Notes: a model not told the origin generated them from the sequence alone. A stretch of DNA of 41,166 bases from an uncultured Alistipes sp. (GCA_904502285.1 CAJGEC010000015.1:1-41166); one strand, 5' to 3'. Shown: positions 17,504 to 25,087, counted from the stretch's first letter. Made by a program: numbers and translations.

Positions 17504-19504
17504 ATGAATAAGACAAAAGTTTTTCTTTTTGCTTTGGCTGGATTGTTCGTAGCATCGTGTGTTAGCGATACTATCGACCAATCTCAGAGTTCTGCTGAGG
17601 CTGTTGCTCTAAAGAAGATTGTGAACACTCCTGAGGATGCTAAGCAGGGTGAGTTGATTATCTTCGTTGATGAGGCTACAGCAGCGCAGCTTGAGAGTTC
17701 TGTTGATGCTACCCGTTCAGGTGTTACGGCTTTGGATGCATTGGCTTCAGAGTGTGGCGCTACCTCTATCAAGCCAGTATTTAATATGCTTGTTAATGCT
17801 GAGCAGAAGCGTGAGCTTGATATGCACCGCTGGTACACCATTAGCTTCTCTGAGAATGCAAATATTGAGGCTGTTGCTCAGTCGCTCTCTAAGTTGAGCG
17901 AGGTGGAGGCAGTTCAGTTTGCTACACGCATTAAAGTACCTGCAGAGCGTATTCCAGAGATGTCGTTGGATGCCTTCCAGACTACTCGTTCTGAGGAGTT
18001 GCCTTTCAATGACCCTATGCTTGGTCAGCAGTGGCACTACAACAACGATGGTACAGTAAACTTCCCTAATGCTAAGGCTGGTGCAGATATCAACCTCTTC
18101 AATGCTTGGGAGCATACGGCTGGTCGTCCAGACGTTATTGTTGCTGTGGTTGATGAGGGTGTATGCTACACTCACGCTGATTTGAAGGATAATATGTGTG
18201 CCAACGAGGCTGAGTTGAATGGTACTGAGGGTGTTGATGACGATGCTAATGGCTATGTTGATGATATCTATGGTTATAACTTCGTTGATAATGGTCGCGT
18301 TAGTTGGTCTAAGGCTAAGGATTCTGGCCACGGTACTCACGTAGCAGGTACAGTTGCTGCCGTGAACAACAATGGTGTTGGTTGCTGTGGTGTTGCTGGT
18401 GGTTCGGGTAAGGGTGATGGTGTACGTCTCATCTCTTGCCAGATTATCTCCAATGGTGAGGCAGCAGGCCCAAATGCTACTGCTGCTGCTGTGGAGTATG
18501 CTGCTGACCGTGGTGCCTCTGTTTTGCAGAACTCTTGGGGCTTTGGTGCTGGTCAGATTGCAAATGACTCTGCCTTCGAGAATGGAACTACAAAGGTTGA
18601 GCTCACTGCGTTCAACTACTTTATGACGAAGAAGAACTGTGAGGCTTTGGATGGTGGTATCATCATCTTTGCTGCGGGTAACGACGGTAAGAGCGTTGCT
18701 GGTTATCCTGCTGCATACAATAAACTTATCGCAGTAACTGCTATTGGTCCTGATGGTTTGCCTACATACTACACTTGCTACGATAGAGGTTGTAACGTAG
18801 CTGCACCAGGTGGTGAGTACTCTACTGGTTATGCTGAGCAGGGTTGTGTTCTCTCTACTCTCCCAGGCGACCGTTATGGTCTCTACCAGGGTACTTCAAT
18901 GGCTTGTCCTCACGTCTCTGGTATTGCGGCCTTGGCGATCTCATACGCATTGGACAATGGTATTACCATGACCTTGCCAGAGTTGAAGGATATCATCCTC
19001 TCTTCTGTTAATAGCCTTAGCACCTTCGTTGGCGACCAACGCTTCAAGGAGAAGTATGCTGAGGGTGGTACACTTAACCTCGCAAGTTATAACAATAAGA
19101 TGGGTACAGGTCTTATCGATGCTTATCGTACACTTATGTCTGTTCGTGGCACTACCTGTATCGCACTCCCTGTTGGTGAGTCTGTAGCAATCAATTTGGG
19201 TAAGTATATTGGCGATGGTCAGTTGAATAATATCAAGATGCTTAATCCTGTTATTAGCCAGGAGACTATGGATAAGCTTGGTATTACCGACGTAAAGCTT
19301 ATGGGAGGTAAGCTTATAATCACTTGCACTAAGCCAGGTTCAGCTCTCGTGACCTTGAAGTATGTAGCTGGTGGTTCCACTGTTGGTGGTGGTCAGATTA
19401 CTGGTGGTCTTGAGGCAGAGAAAGAGGTTGCCCTTATTGTTCGCTATGGTGTTCAGGTAGATGAGAGTACAAACGAGCCTATCATCCCTGGTGGCTGGTT
19501 GTAG
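17504..19504 (+). CDS. S8 subtilisin-family lipoprotein protease, module 3
   Basis: 666 aa. The signal ends at Cys19 (LAGLFVASC). The propeptide-like domain is about 36-145 (KKIVNTPEDAKQGELIIFVD, MHRWYTISFSEN), with boundary TRSEE near 161-165. Catalytic residues are Asp217 (VAVVDEGVCYTHADL), His276 (GHGTHVAGT), Asn393 (FAAGNDG) and Ser465 (GTSMACPHVSG). The region around KAGADIN, NEAELNG and IYGYNF is closer to module 1 than to module 2, which suggests the order of duplication. The C-terminal domain ends in GGWL. Several extra cysteines occur in the catalytic domain (VCYTHADL, VGCCGVAGG, YTCYDRGC). The partner lipoprotein starts 31 nt downstream. All active-site residues are intact. Confidence 0.92.
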   Translation: MNKTKVFLFALAGLFVASCVSDTIDQSQSSAEAVALKKIVNTPEDAKQGELIIFVDEATAAQLESSVDATRSGVTALDALASECGATSIKPVFNMLVNAEQKRELDMHRWYTISFSENANIEAVAQSLSKLSEVEAVQFATRIKVPAERIPEMSLDAFQTTRSEELPFNDPMLGQQWHYNNDGTVNFPNAKAGADINLFNAWEHTAGRPDVIVAVVDEGVCYTHADLKDNMCANEAELNGTEGVDDDANGYVDDIYGYNFVDNGRVSWSKAKDSGHGTHVAGTVAAVNNNGVGCCGVAGGSGKGDGVRLISCQIISNGEAAGPNATAAAVEYAADRGASVLQNSWGFGAGQIANDSAFENGTTKVELTAFNYFMTKKNCEALDGGIIIFAAGNDGKSVAGYPAAYNKLIAVTAIGPDGLPTYYTCYDRGCNVAAPGGEYSTGYAEQGCVLSTLPGDRYGLYQGTSMACPHVSGIAALAISYALDNGITMTLPELKDIILSSVNSLSTFVGDQRFKEKYAEGGTLNLASYNNKMGTGLIDAYRTLMSVRGTTCIALPVGESVAINLGKYIGDGQLNNIKMLNPVISQETMDKLGITDVKLMGGKLIITCTKPGSALVTLKYVAGGSTVGGGQITGGLEAEKEVALIVRYGVQVDESTNEPIIPGGWL

Positions 19505-19535
19505 TAGTGTATAATATTCTAAAAAGGATTTCAAT

Positions 19536-20003
19536 ATGAAAAGTTTGAAGATATGCTCTCTTGTTGCTCTTATGCTTTTGGCATTGGTTGGTTGCAATAA
19601 GAATAAGGATGGCCAGGGTAGTGGAAACAATACCAACACCAATACCTCGTCGTTGGTAAATCAGTGGTGCCTTGTCTCTTGGGATGAGCAAGCTCCTGAG
19701 TTTAATGTCTATTTGCAGTTCAAGGCCGATGGTTCGTTTGATATCTACCAGCAGGTGTGGAACCTCACTTACGACCACTTTAACGGTACTTATACTATCA
19801 ATGATGATATAGTTTCGGGTACCTATGCTAATGGTGATAGTTGGGCTTGTGGCTATCGTTTTGAGATTGTGGATGGCCTCCTTAAGTTCTATAGCCAGGA
19901 GGATGTTAGCATCACTAGCATTTACGAGACTTGCACCATTCCTCAGGAGGTTATCGACGAGGCAGATGCAACACGTGCTACAGACGTCGCTCCACTCTTG
20001 TAA
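19536..20003 (+). CDS. Small lipocalin-like lipoprotein, module 3
   Basis: 155 aa. The signal ends at Cys20 (LLALVGC), followed by an Asn/Gly/Thr-rich linker (NKNKDGQGSGNNTNTNTSS). The domain shows NQWCLVSWDEQAPEFNVYLQ, then GSFDIYQQVWNLTYDHFNGT, DIVSGTYANGDSW, and a tail CTIPQEVIDEA then ATRATDVAPLL. It is clearly related to the lipoproteins of modules 1 and 2. It follows its protease by 31 nt and is followed by a strong terminator, so the pair is one transcription unit. Function is unknown; the pairing argues for a protease-linked role. Confidence 0.75.
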   Translation: MKSLKICSLVALMLLALVGCNKNKDGQGSGNNTNTNTSSLVNQWCLVSWDEQAPEFNVYLQFKADGSFDIYQQVWNLTYDHFNGTYTINDDIVSGTYANGDSWACGYRFEIVDGLLKFYSQEDVSITSIYETCTIPQEVIDEADATRATDVAPLL

Positions 20004-20026
20004 GGAGTCACGCCGTAGATAATAGA

Positions 20027-20069
20027 AGAGGAGTATCGTGGGTCTTTGACCTACGATACTCCTCTTTTT
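20027..20069 (+). terminator. Strong terminator after module 3
   Basis: An 18-bp stem (20027-20044 with 20048-20065, one G-T pair, TTT loop) is followed by Ts to 20069. It ends the protease locus and faces the convergent waaA gene; the minus-strand tail is poor in T, so it mainly serves the plus strand. Confidence 0.9.
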
Positions 20070-20100
20070 GCATCATTGCCCTCTTTTTTAGGCTGTTATG

Positions 20101-21336
20101 CTACAGTAGTGTTAGAATATGCTCGACTATGAGCGCTGTAGCTCCGCAATTGTCGTCGATATACTTCAGCCCTTTTGCTCGTATGTCCGACTCGTTGAAG
20201 GAGTCTCCCTTGAGGTGGGCAATGCGCTCTCGTAACTCCGCTTTGCTCCTAATGCTCTGGGCTACACCCAAACCGATTAGGTCGTGTGCCTCCTGAAATT
20301 TATGGTAGCGCGGACCAAAGGTTAAGGCGATGCCATACACCGCAGGCTCTAAGATGTTGTGGATTCCTGCTCCGAAACCTCCTCCCACGTATGCCCAATC
20401 GGCATAGCGGTAGACCGAGGAGAGCATCCCCATAGTGTCGAGGATAAGTAGTTGGTAGTCGGCAAGGTCGTCATTGGCAGTTATGCAGGTGTAGCGAATG
20501 GCCTTGGCGTTGCACCTATCCATAAGTCGCTGTACCCTGTTGTCACCAATCTCGTGTGGTGCAATAAGGAACTTTATATCGCGGTTTTTCGCCATGGCAT
20601 CGATGATTAACTCCTCGTCGCGCTCCCACGTTGATCCCGCCACAAAGAGCCTACTACGGCCCTTGAACCGCTCGATGGCCTCTATCTCCTTGGCTTGCTG
20701 AGCGATCTCTCTGACACGGTCGAAGCGACTATCGCCTGCCACTACAACACGTTGATACCCAAGCTCGTTGAGTAGTTCCTTTGATTTGTCGTTCTGCACA
20801 AACATCGTTTCGTAGGTGCCGAGGGCTTTTTGCCACGCCTTGCCATAGGGGCGAAAGAAGACCGAGTCTCGGCGAAAGATTGCCGAGGCGAGTAGGGTAG
20901 GTATCCCTCTTCTTCGTAACTCTTCGAGGTAGTTGAGCCAAAACTCATACTTTATGAATAGGGCCACCGAAGGTTTTACGATGTCTAAGAATCGCGATAC
21001 ACTCTCTGGCGTGTCCTCTGGTAGATACTCCACGCAGTCGGCCTTGGGGTAGTTCTTGCGTATCTCGTAGCCTGAGGGTGAGAAGAAGGTGACTACCACC
21101 TTTACCTCTGGGCGCACCCTCTTGAGTTCCTCGATTATGGGTCGCGACTGCTCGAATTCCCCCAGCGAGGCAACGTGCACCCAAACACGCTCTCCACGGG
21201 TGTCGATTTTTGTTGCTAACCTCTCGAAGAGAGCAACACGACCCTTATGCCAAAGGCGGGCCTTGGGGTTTACAAGACCTGCGATGGCTATGCCTAAGCC
21301 GTATGCCCTGATGCAGAAGTTGTAGAGGTTGTTCAT
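20101..21336 (-). CDS. waaA: 3-deoxy-D-manno-octulosonic acid (Kdo) transferase
   Basis: 411 aa. The N-terminal segment is hydrophobic and basic (NLYNFCIRAYGLGIAIAGL), suiting membrane association. The first glycosyltransferase half carries WVHVASLGEFEQSRPII, with Glu60 matching the catalytic Glu of WaaA, then VVVTFFSPSGYEIRKNY and IKYEFWLNYL. The C-terminal half has FVAGSTWERDEELI, IAPHEIGD and a donor-binding stretch VGGGFGAGIHNILEPAVYG, all typical of the family. WaaA adds Kdo to lipid IVA in lipopolysaccharide core synthesis, at the inner face of the inner membrane. It is the last gene of the pepE-yraN-waaA group, with a hairpin between yraN and waaA. Length is normal. Confidence 0.95.
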   Translation of the reverse strand: MNNLYNFCIRAYGLGIAIAGLVNPKARLWHKGRVALFERLATKIDTRGERVWVHVASLGEFEQSRPIIEELKRVRPEVKVVVTFFSPSGYEIRKNYPKADCVEYLPEDTPESVSRFLDIVKPSVALFIKYEFWLNYLEELRRRGIPTLLASAIFRRDSVFFRPYGKAWQKALGTYETMFVQNDKSKELLNELGYQRVVVAGDSRFDRVREIAQQAKEIEAIERFKGRSRLFVAGSTWERDEELIIDAMAKNRDIKFLIAPHEIGDNRVQRLMDRCNAKAIRYTCITANDDLADYQLLILDTMGMLSSVYRYADWAYVGGGFGAGIHNILEPAVYGIALTFGPRYHKFQEAHDLIGLGVAQSIRSKAELRERIAHLKGDSFNESDIRAKGLKYIDDNCGATALIVEHILTLL

Positions 21337-21342
21337 ACCAAA

Positions 21343-21384
21343 AGATAGTACCCCCGAATGGCCTTTGCGTGGTGTCGGGGGTAC
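21343..21384 (-). terminator. Hairpin between yraN and waaA
   Basis: A perfect 10-bp stem (21348-21357 with 21375-21384, loop 17 nt) lies right after the yraN stop. The minus-strand tail is ACTATCTTTTGG, so it is a weak or partial terminator that could lower waaA expression from the upstream promoter. Confidence 0.6.
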
Positions 21385-21388
21385 CTAT

Positions 21389-21745
21389 TTATAGGATATT
21401 CTCGGTTAGCTCTATCGTATAGTTGTCGTGCGAGTCGATGGTTACGGCGATGAGGTCGAATTGTATGTTGTGCGGATGGCGATGTATGGCACTATAGGCC
21501 ATTGCACCCCTACGCAGTGTGCGCCTCTTCTGCTCGTCGATGCTGTCGAAGGCCGATTGCCACGAACCCAAGGAGCGTGTCTTGACCTCCACGAAGTGTA
21601 TCGTGTCGAAGTGCTGAGCTATGATATCTATTTCATAGTGGCCTATGCGCCAGTTGCGCTCGACGATGTAGTATCCTCGTTCGCGCAACCACTCCATCGC
21701 TACGTCCTCGCCCTTGGCACCTATATCGATAGCGCGGATATCCAT
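21389..21745 (-). CDS. yraN: YraN family (UPF0102) nuclease-fold protein
   Basis: 118 aa, the usual length. It has the conserved pattern GAKGEDVAMEWLRERGYYIVERN, with core residues EIDIIAQ and FVEVKTR, a Holliday-junction-resolvase or restriction-endonuclease-like active site. It ends with DLIAVTID. The biochemical role of YraN is not well settled; DNA binding or processing is presumed. It starts 6 nt after pepE, so the two are co-transcribed. Assignment is secure; function is inferred from the fold. Confidence 0.92.
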   Translation of the reverse strand: MDIRAIDIGAKGEDVAMEWLRERGYYIVERNWRIGHYEIDIIAQHFDTIHFVEVKTRSLGSWQSAFDSIDEQKRRTLRRGAMAYSAIHRHPHNIQFDLIAVTIDSHDNYTIELTENIL

Positions 21746-21751
21746 TGTGTG

Positions 21752-22465
21752 CTACTTGTTGCGGTGGATGAGGAAGTCGATGTTGTCGCCAGGAGCAACC
21801 TCGAATGTCTCCATACCCTTCTTAAATACGCGCATAGTGCGTGAGCCGATAAGCTGGATGCCGTTGTCGTCGATACGGATCATACAACCCTCTCTAAGAC
21901 CCACAACATAGCGGCTGCGGTTAGCCTCAAGATACTCGAGGATGCGCTGCTCGCGAGTCTCGCCTGCGTGACCCTCAGGGTTAGCATCGAGGTAGTGTGG
22001 GTTGATCTGGAACGATACCAAGCCGATAGCACGGAATGACTCTGGCTGAACAATCGGCATATCGTTTGTTGTGCAGATCGTAGGGCAAGTTACGTTGCTA
22101 CCTGCCGACCAACCGATGTATGGCACACCAGCCTTTACACGGCGGAAGATGGCGTCGAGGAGATCCTCCTCCTGCATCTTCTTCAAGAGAGCGAAGGTGT
22201 TACCGCCACCGATTACGATAGCCTGAGCGTGACGGATGAAGTTACGCTTGTTGAGTGCGCGGTGGATAGAGTGAACCTTGATGCCGATTTCGTTGAAACG
22301 CTCCTGAACTTTTGCCTCATACTCGTCGTAAGAGTAGGTCACTGCAGCGTATGGAACGAAGACAACCTCGGTTACGCCCTGAAGTGTTTTTGCTATTTCG
22401 GCGATAGGATATTTCAAATAAGGCTCGCCTGCATTGGTAGAATTAGAAATAAGTAGTAAATTCAT
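21752..22465 (-). CDS. pepE: Dipeptidase E (Asp-X dipeptidase)
   Basis: 237 aa. It belongs to peptidase family S51. The nucleophile elbow GWSAGSN places Ser120, with Asp135 in CTTNDMP and His157 in INPHY, which coincide with the catalytic triad numbering of the Salmonella enzyme. VIGGGNTF is also conserved. The enzyme cleaves dipeptides with N-terminal aspartate in the cytoplasm. It could use products of the proteases and the SusCD importer in this window, although the gene is also common elsewhere. It is first in the pepE-yraN-waaA unit. Confidence 0.95.
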   Translation of the reverse strand: MNLLLISNSTNAGEPYLKYPIAEIAKTLQGVTEVVFVPYAAVTYSYDEYEAKVQERFNEIGIKVHSIHRALNKRNFIRHAQAIVIGGGNTFALLKKMQEEDLLDAIFRRVKAGVPYIGWSAGSNVTCPTICTTNDMPIVQPESFRAIGLVSFQINPHYLDANPEGHAGETREQRILEYLEANRSRYVVGLREGCMIRIDDNGIQLIGSRTMRVFKKGMETFEVAPGDNIDFLIHRNK

Positions 22466-22535
22466 AATTCGTTGTATTTTAAGTGTTTAACACATATTGT
22501 CGAAAAAGTGTGGTAAAATTTATTGGTAATAATGT

Positions 22536-22543
22536 CAAAGATA
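22536..22543 (-). promoter_or_regulatory. Promoter -7 box of pepE
   Basis: The minus strand reads TATCTTTG here, about 70 nt before the pepE start. No TTG is seen at the -33 position. It lies back to back with the acpP promoter. Confidence 0.55.
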
Positions 22544-22556
22544 ATAAAAAAAATGT

Positions 22557-22564
22557 TACTTTTG
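22557..22564 (+). promoter_or_regulatory. Promoter -7 box of acpP
   Basis: TACTTTTG fits TAnnTTTG and is about 87 nt upstream of the acpP start. It is only 13 nt from the divergent pepE box, so the two promoters must compete for polymerase. Confidence 0.55.
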
Positions 22565-22650
22565 CATCGTCTGGTTGAAAAAAATGATGCCAGATATGAT
22601 TACAGTAGATTATTTTTACTACTATAATGTTTAACTAAAACTTATTTATT

Positions 22651-22884
22651 ATGTCAGAAATTCAGTCAAAAGTTGTCGAGATCATCGTTGACAAGTTGGG
22701 TGTTAAGGAGTCAGAGGTAGTTCGCGAGGCAAGCTTCACTGCTCACCTTGGTGCTGATTCATTGGATCAGGTAGAGCTCATTATGGAGTTCGAGAAGGCT
22801 TTCGATCTCCAGATTCCTGATGGCGACGCTGAGAAGATTCAGACTGTAGGCGATGCTATCGATTACATCGAGTCTCACAAGTAA
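22651..22884 (+). CDS. acpP: Acyl carrier protein
   Basis: 77 aa, normal length. The phosphopantetheine attachment site is Ser37 in LGADSLDQVELIM. Strongly acidic helices flank it. ACP carries growing acyl chains in type II fatty acid synthesis. In many Bacteroidetes the next gene is fabF and then rnc; here rnc follows after a 322-nt gap with no fabF. Codon use is highly biased, as expected for an abundant protein. Confidence 0.96.
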   Translation: MSEIQSKVVEIIVDKLGVKESEVVREASFTAHLGADSLDQVELIMEFEKAFDLQIPDGDAEKIQTVGDAIDYIESHK

Positions 22885-23206
22885 TAGAAGATTCTATTCG
22901 TAGCAAGGGGTCAAATAGTTGAGGACCAGAGACGTAATGGGGGGGGGGATTTGAAGTTGTTGCTTCTGAATCGTTTATCCTCAATCTGTAGCCTATAACT
23001 TAATCCGCTTGCAGGCGAAGTCAAAATTTATTGATGGTCGAGGTACTTCGACGGTATGGATGTACTCACGACCTACGAAGAGTATGGACTATGCCAAGGG
23101 AGGTAACTCCCTCGGTTAGGTCCATTCTTTGGTTTTAAGAGCATAACTCTGCGAATGGTTTTTATGCGGAGTTACGGAGTAATTCTCTGTTTAGAGGTTT
23201 ATCACT
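22885..23206 (+). other. Structured non-coding gap between acpP and rnc, with a G10 tract
   Basis: 322 nt with no credible reading frame on either strand. It contains a run of ten Gs at 22939-22948. The second half can fold: GGTCG...CGACC at about 23037-23075. An ATGGAC...GTCCAT stem at about 23087-23127 encloses GGGAG-GTAA-CTCCC. A further stem has TAACTCTGC pairing with GCGGAGTTA at about 23144-23175. No terminator-like T-run is present, so it may be transcribed as the leader of rnc. I see no trace of fabF in it. It matches no RNA family I can recall. Confidence 0.5.
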
Positions 23207-23992
23207 ATGTTCGACTTTATATTACGCCCCCTACGCCGAAATTTTGGTGACGACAAGCGTTTCTATGTCGCCATCGACGATATGTTCGGCTTTATACCTC
23301 ACAATATCGAGTTGTATAAACTCGCATTGATTCATAAGTCTGCATCTGTGGAGTTGGAGGATGGTAGCCATATCAACAACGAACGCCTCGAGTTCTTGGG
23401 CGATGCCGTCATCGAGAGCATCACTTCGGACTACCTTTTCATCGAGTTCCCCGATAGCGATGAGGGCTTTATGACCCAGTTGCGCTCGAAGATCGTCTCT
23501 CGTCAGTCGCTCAACCGCATCGCTTCGGAGATTGGTCTCGACAAGCACGTTATCTCTAATGCTGCTGGCAACTCTACACAGAAGCATATCTATGGTGATG
23601 CTTTTGAGGCGATAGTTGGTGCTATATATTTGGATCAGGGCTACGATTTTGCTAACCGCCTCTTGATTAATAATATATATGCCAACCACCTATCTATCAA
23701 GGATATTCTCCACTCTGAGACCGACTTCAAGAGTCGCCTTATCGAGTGGTGCCAGAAGAATCACTATAGCATAGAGTTCCAGACTACCCACGATAGTAGC
23801 ACGTCGTCGTCACGCCCTACGTTCCACTCGACGGTACTTATTGGTGGTATCGCCGTTGGCCACGGCACGGGAGACTCAAAGAAGCAGGCCGAGCAGAATG
23901 CCGCCTTCTCGGTGTCGCAGGACTCAGCCACCGCCTTGACCGACGAGGGTAGTGCCCGCATCTTGGATATGATCGACAAGATGGCCAACTAA
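23207..23992 (+). CDS. rnc: Ribonuclease III
   Basis: 261 aa. The signature INNERLEFLGDAVIESI is at about 56-71 (Asp66 catalytic), and the second acidic pair is Asp131 and Glu134 in YGDAFEAIVGAIYLD. The C-terminal dsRNA-binding domain is about 172-240 (DFKSRLIEWCQKNHYSIEFQT and GDSKKQAEQNAA). The enzyme processes rRNA precursors and structured RNAs. The start at 23207 gives the usual N-terminus for this phylum. The long upstream gap is structured, which is notable because RNase III genes are often autoregulated through hairpins in their own leader. Whether that happens here is unknown. Confidence 0.95.
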   Translation: MFDFILRPLRRNFGDDKRFYVAIDDMFGFIPHNIELYKLALIHKSASVELEDGSHINNERLEFLGDAVIESITSDYLFIEFPDSDEGFMTQLRSKIVSRQSLNRIASEIGLDKHVISNAAGNSTQKHIYGDAFEAIVGAIYLDQGYDFANRLLINNIYANHLSIKDILHSETDFKSRLIEWCQKNHYSIEFQTTHDSSTSSSRPTFHSTVLIGGIAVGHGTGDSKKQAEQNAAFSVSQDSATALTDEGSARILDMIDKMAN

Positions 23993-24019
23993 GCGCTTGG
24001 GTAATAACTGTTAAAAAAG

Positions 24020-24061
24020 ATAGCAAATATTTGTCTTAACCGATAATATTTGCTATTTTTG
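24020..24061 (+). promoter_or_regulatory. Inverted repeat with embedded promoter upstream of the TIR gene
   Basis: A perfect 12-bp inverted repeat, ATAGCAAATATT (24020-24031) and AATATTTGCTAT (24045-24056), contains a good promoter: TTTG at 24030-24033, a 20-nt spacer and TATTTTTG at 24054-24061. The same DNA followed by Ts could also terminate rnc transcripts. The overlap suggests a repressor could bind the palindrome over the promoter, or that the element does both jobs. Confidence 0.6.
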
Positions 24062-24083
24062 TTTATCTATACCGCTACTAACT

Positions 24084-25037
24084 ATGAAATACGATGTTTT
24101 TATAAGCTATTCTTCTCACGATCAAAAGGTTGTAGAGGGTCTATGTGCTTATCTTGAGCAATATAAGATACGATGTTTTGTCGCCTATCGCGATATTCCA
24201 CGAGGTGTTGTATGGGCGCGAGCTATTGTTGATGCTCTCGATGAGAGTCGTATGATGGTTGTAGTATTCTCGGAGCATTTCAATAATTCCGATCAGGTAG
24301 AACGTGAGATAGAACTTGCGAGTGAGGATAAGAAACCTATTCTTACTTTTCGAATCTCTAATGATGTCTTCAAGGGGGCAAAGAAATATTATCTCAAGAA
24401 TATTAATTGGATAGATGCCTTTCCTAATCCAGAGCAGGTGTTTGGAAGTGTGGCAGAGAATGTTGCGACACTGCTTGGTATTAAATTATCTGTGCCATCA
24501 TCACAATCCACACCATCTGTTCCCAAGCGAAGTGTTGAATTATCACCTGTCACCTATCAGGTAGGCGACTACTACGATGATGGTAAGAGACAAGGTGTTG
24601 TCTTCGATGTGTGGGACGATGGTAGGCACGGCAAGATCGTAAGTCTTGACCAGACTAAAGGACCATGGTGTTCTGATAAGCAATATATAATGCGCATCGT
24701 TGTCGGAGCGTCGAGTGACAGTGATGGCAAGTCAAATACCGATAAGGTAATGGCTCGTGCGGATAGCGAGGAATATCCTGCTTTTCAGTGGTGCAGGGCA
24801 AAGGGAGATGAGTGGTATCTGCCATCATTGGAGGAACTAGAGTTATTATACAAAGTTAAGGATAAGGTCAATAAAACTTTAATAGATAAATCGATGGAAG
24901 AGTTGGATGTTTTTTGGTATTGGTCTTCAACGGAAAAAGATAGTAATTTTGCGTGGTATGTCTATATGGATGACGGTTACACCTTCAGCTACCGTAAGCG
25001 CACCAGCCGATATGTGCGCGCCGTGTCCGCTTTTTAG
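24084..25037 (+). CDS. TIR domain protein fused to a DUF1566 / C-type-lectin-like domain
   Basis: 317 aa, no signal peptide, so cytoplasmic. Residues 1-130 are a TIR domain: YDVFISYSSHDQKVVEGL, the box RCFVAYRDIPRG, and SDQVEREIELA, where Glu75 sits at the position of the catalytic Glu of NAD-cleaving TIR proteins. A Ser/Pro-rich linker (about 138-152) leads to a C-terminal domain (about 155-317) with EWYLPSLEELELLY, FWYWSSTE and a terminal VRAVSAF, the pattern of DUF1566/FISUMP domains with a C-type-lectin-like fold. Such domains often serve as ligand-binding or retroelement-diversified modules. The last 20 codons are GC-ending (TAC, ACC, TTC, AGC), unlike the AT-ending codons before them. 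Bacterial TIRs often act in defence. The role here is inferred; no partner gene is adjacent. Confidence 0.85.
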   Translation: MKYDVFISYSSHDQKVVEGLCAYLEQYKIRCFVAYRDIPRGVVWARAIVDALDESRMMVVVFSEHFNNSDQVEREIELASEDKKPILTFRISNDVFKGAKKYYLKNINWIDAFPNPEQVFGSVAENVATLLGIKLSVPSSQSTPSVPKRSVELSPVTYQVGDYYDDGKRQGVVFDVWDDGRHGKIVSLDQTKGPWCSDKQYIMRIVVGASSDSDGKSNTDKVMARADSEEYPAFQWCRAKGDEWYLPSLEELELLYKVKDKVNKTLIDKSMEELDVFWYWSSTEKDSNFAWYVYMDDGYTFSYRKRTSRYVRAVSAF

Positions 25038-25087
25038 ATTTAGGCTTTAAGATTTTACTTTTTAATCTTTTGATTGATTGAGGCTAA

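Noticed and set aside
23011..23022. A 12-base string shared by the acpP-rnc gap and the radC region (25937-25948)
   Set aside because: In 41 kb many 12-base matches are expected by chance, and the flanks do not align.
22885..23206. tmRNA, RNase P RNA, SRP RNA or 6S RNA in the acpP-rnc gap
   Set aside because: None of the conserved sequence blocks of the first three is present, and a 6S-type single long stem with a central bubble was not evident.
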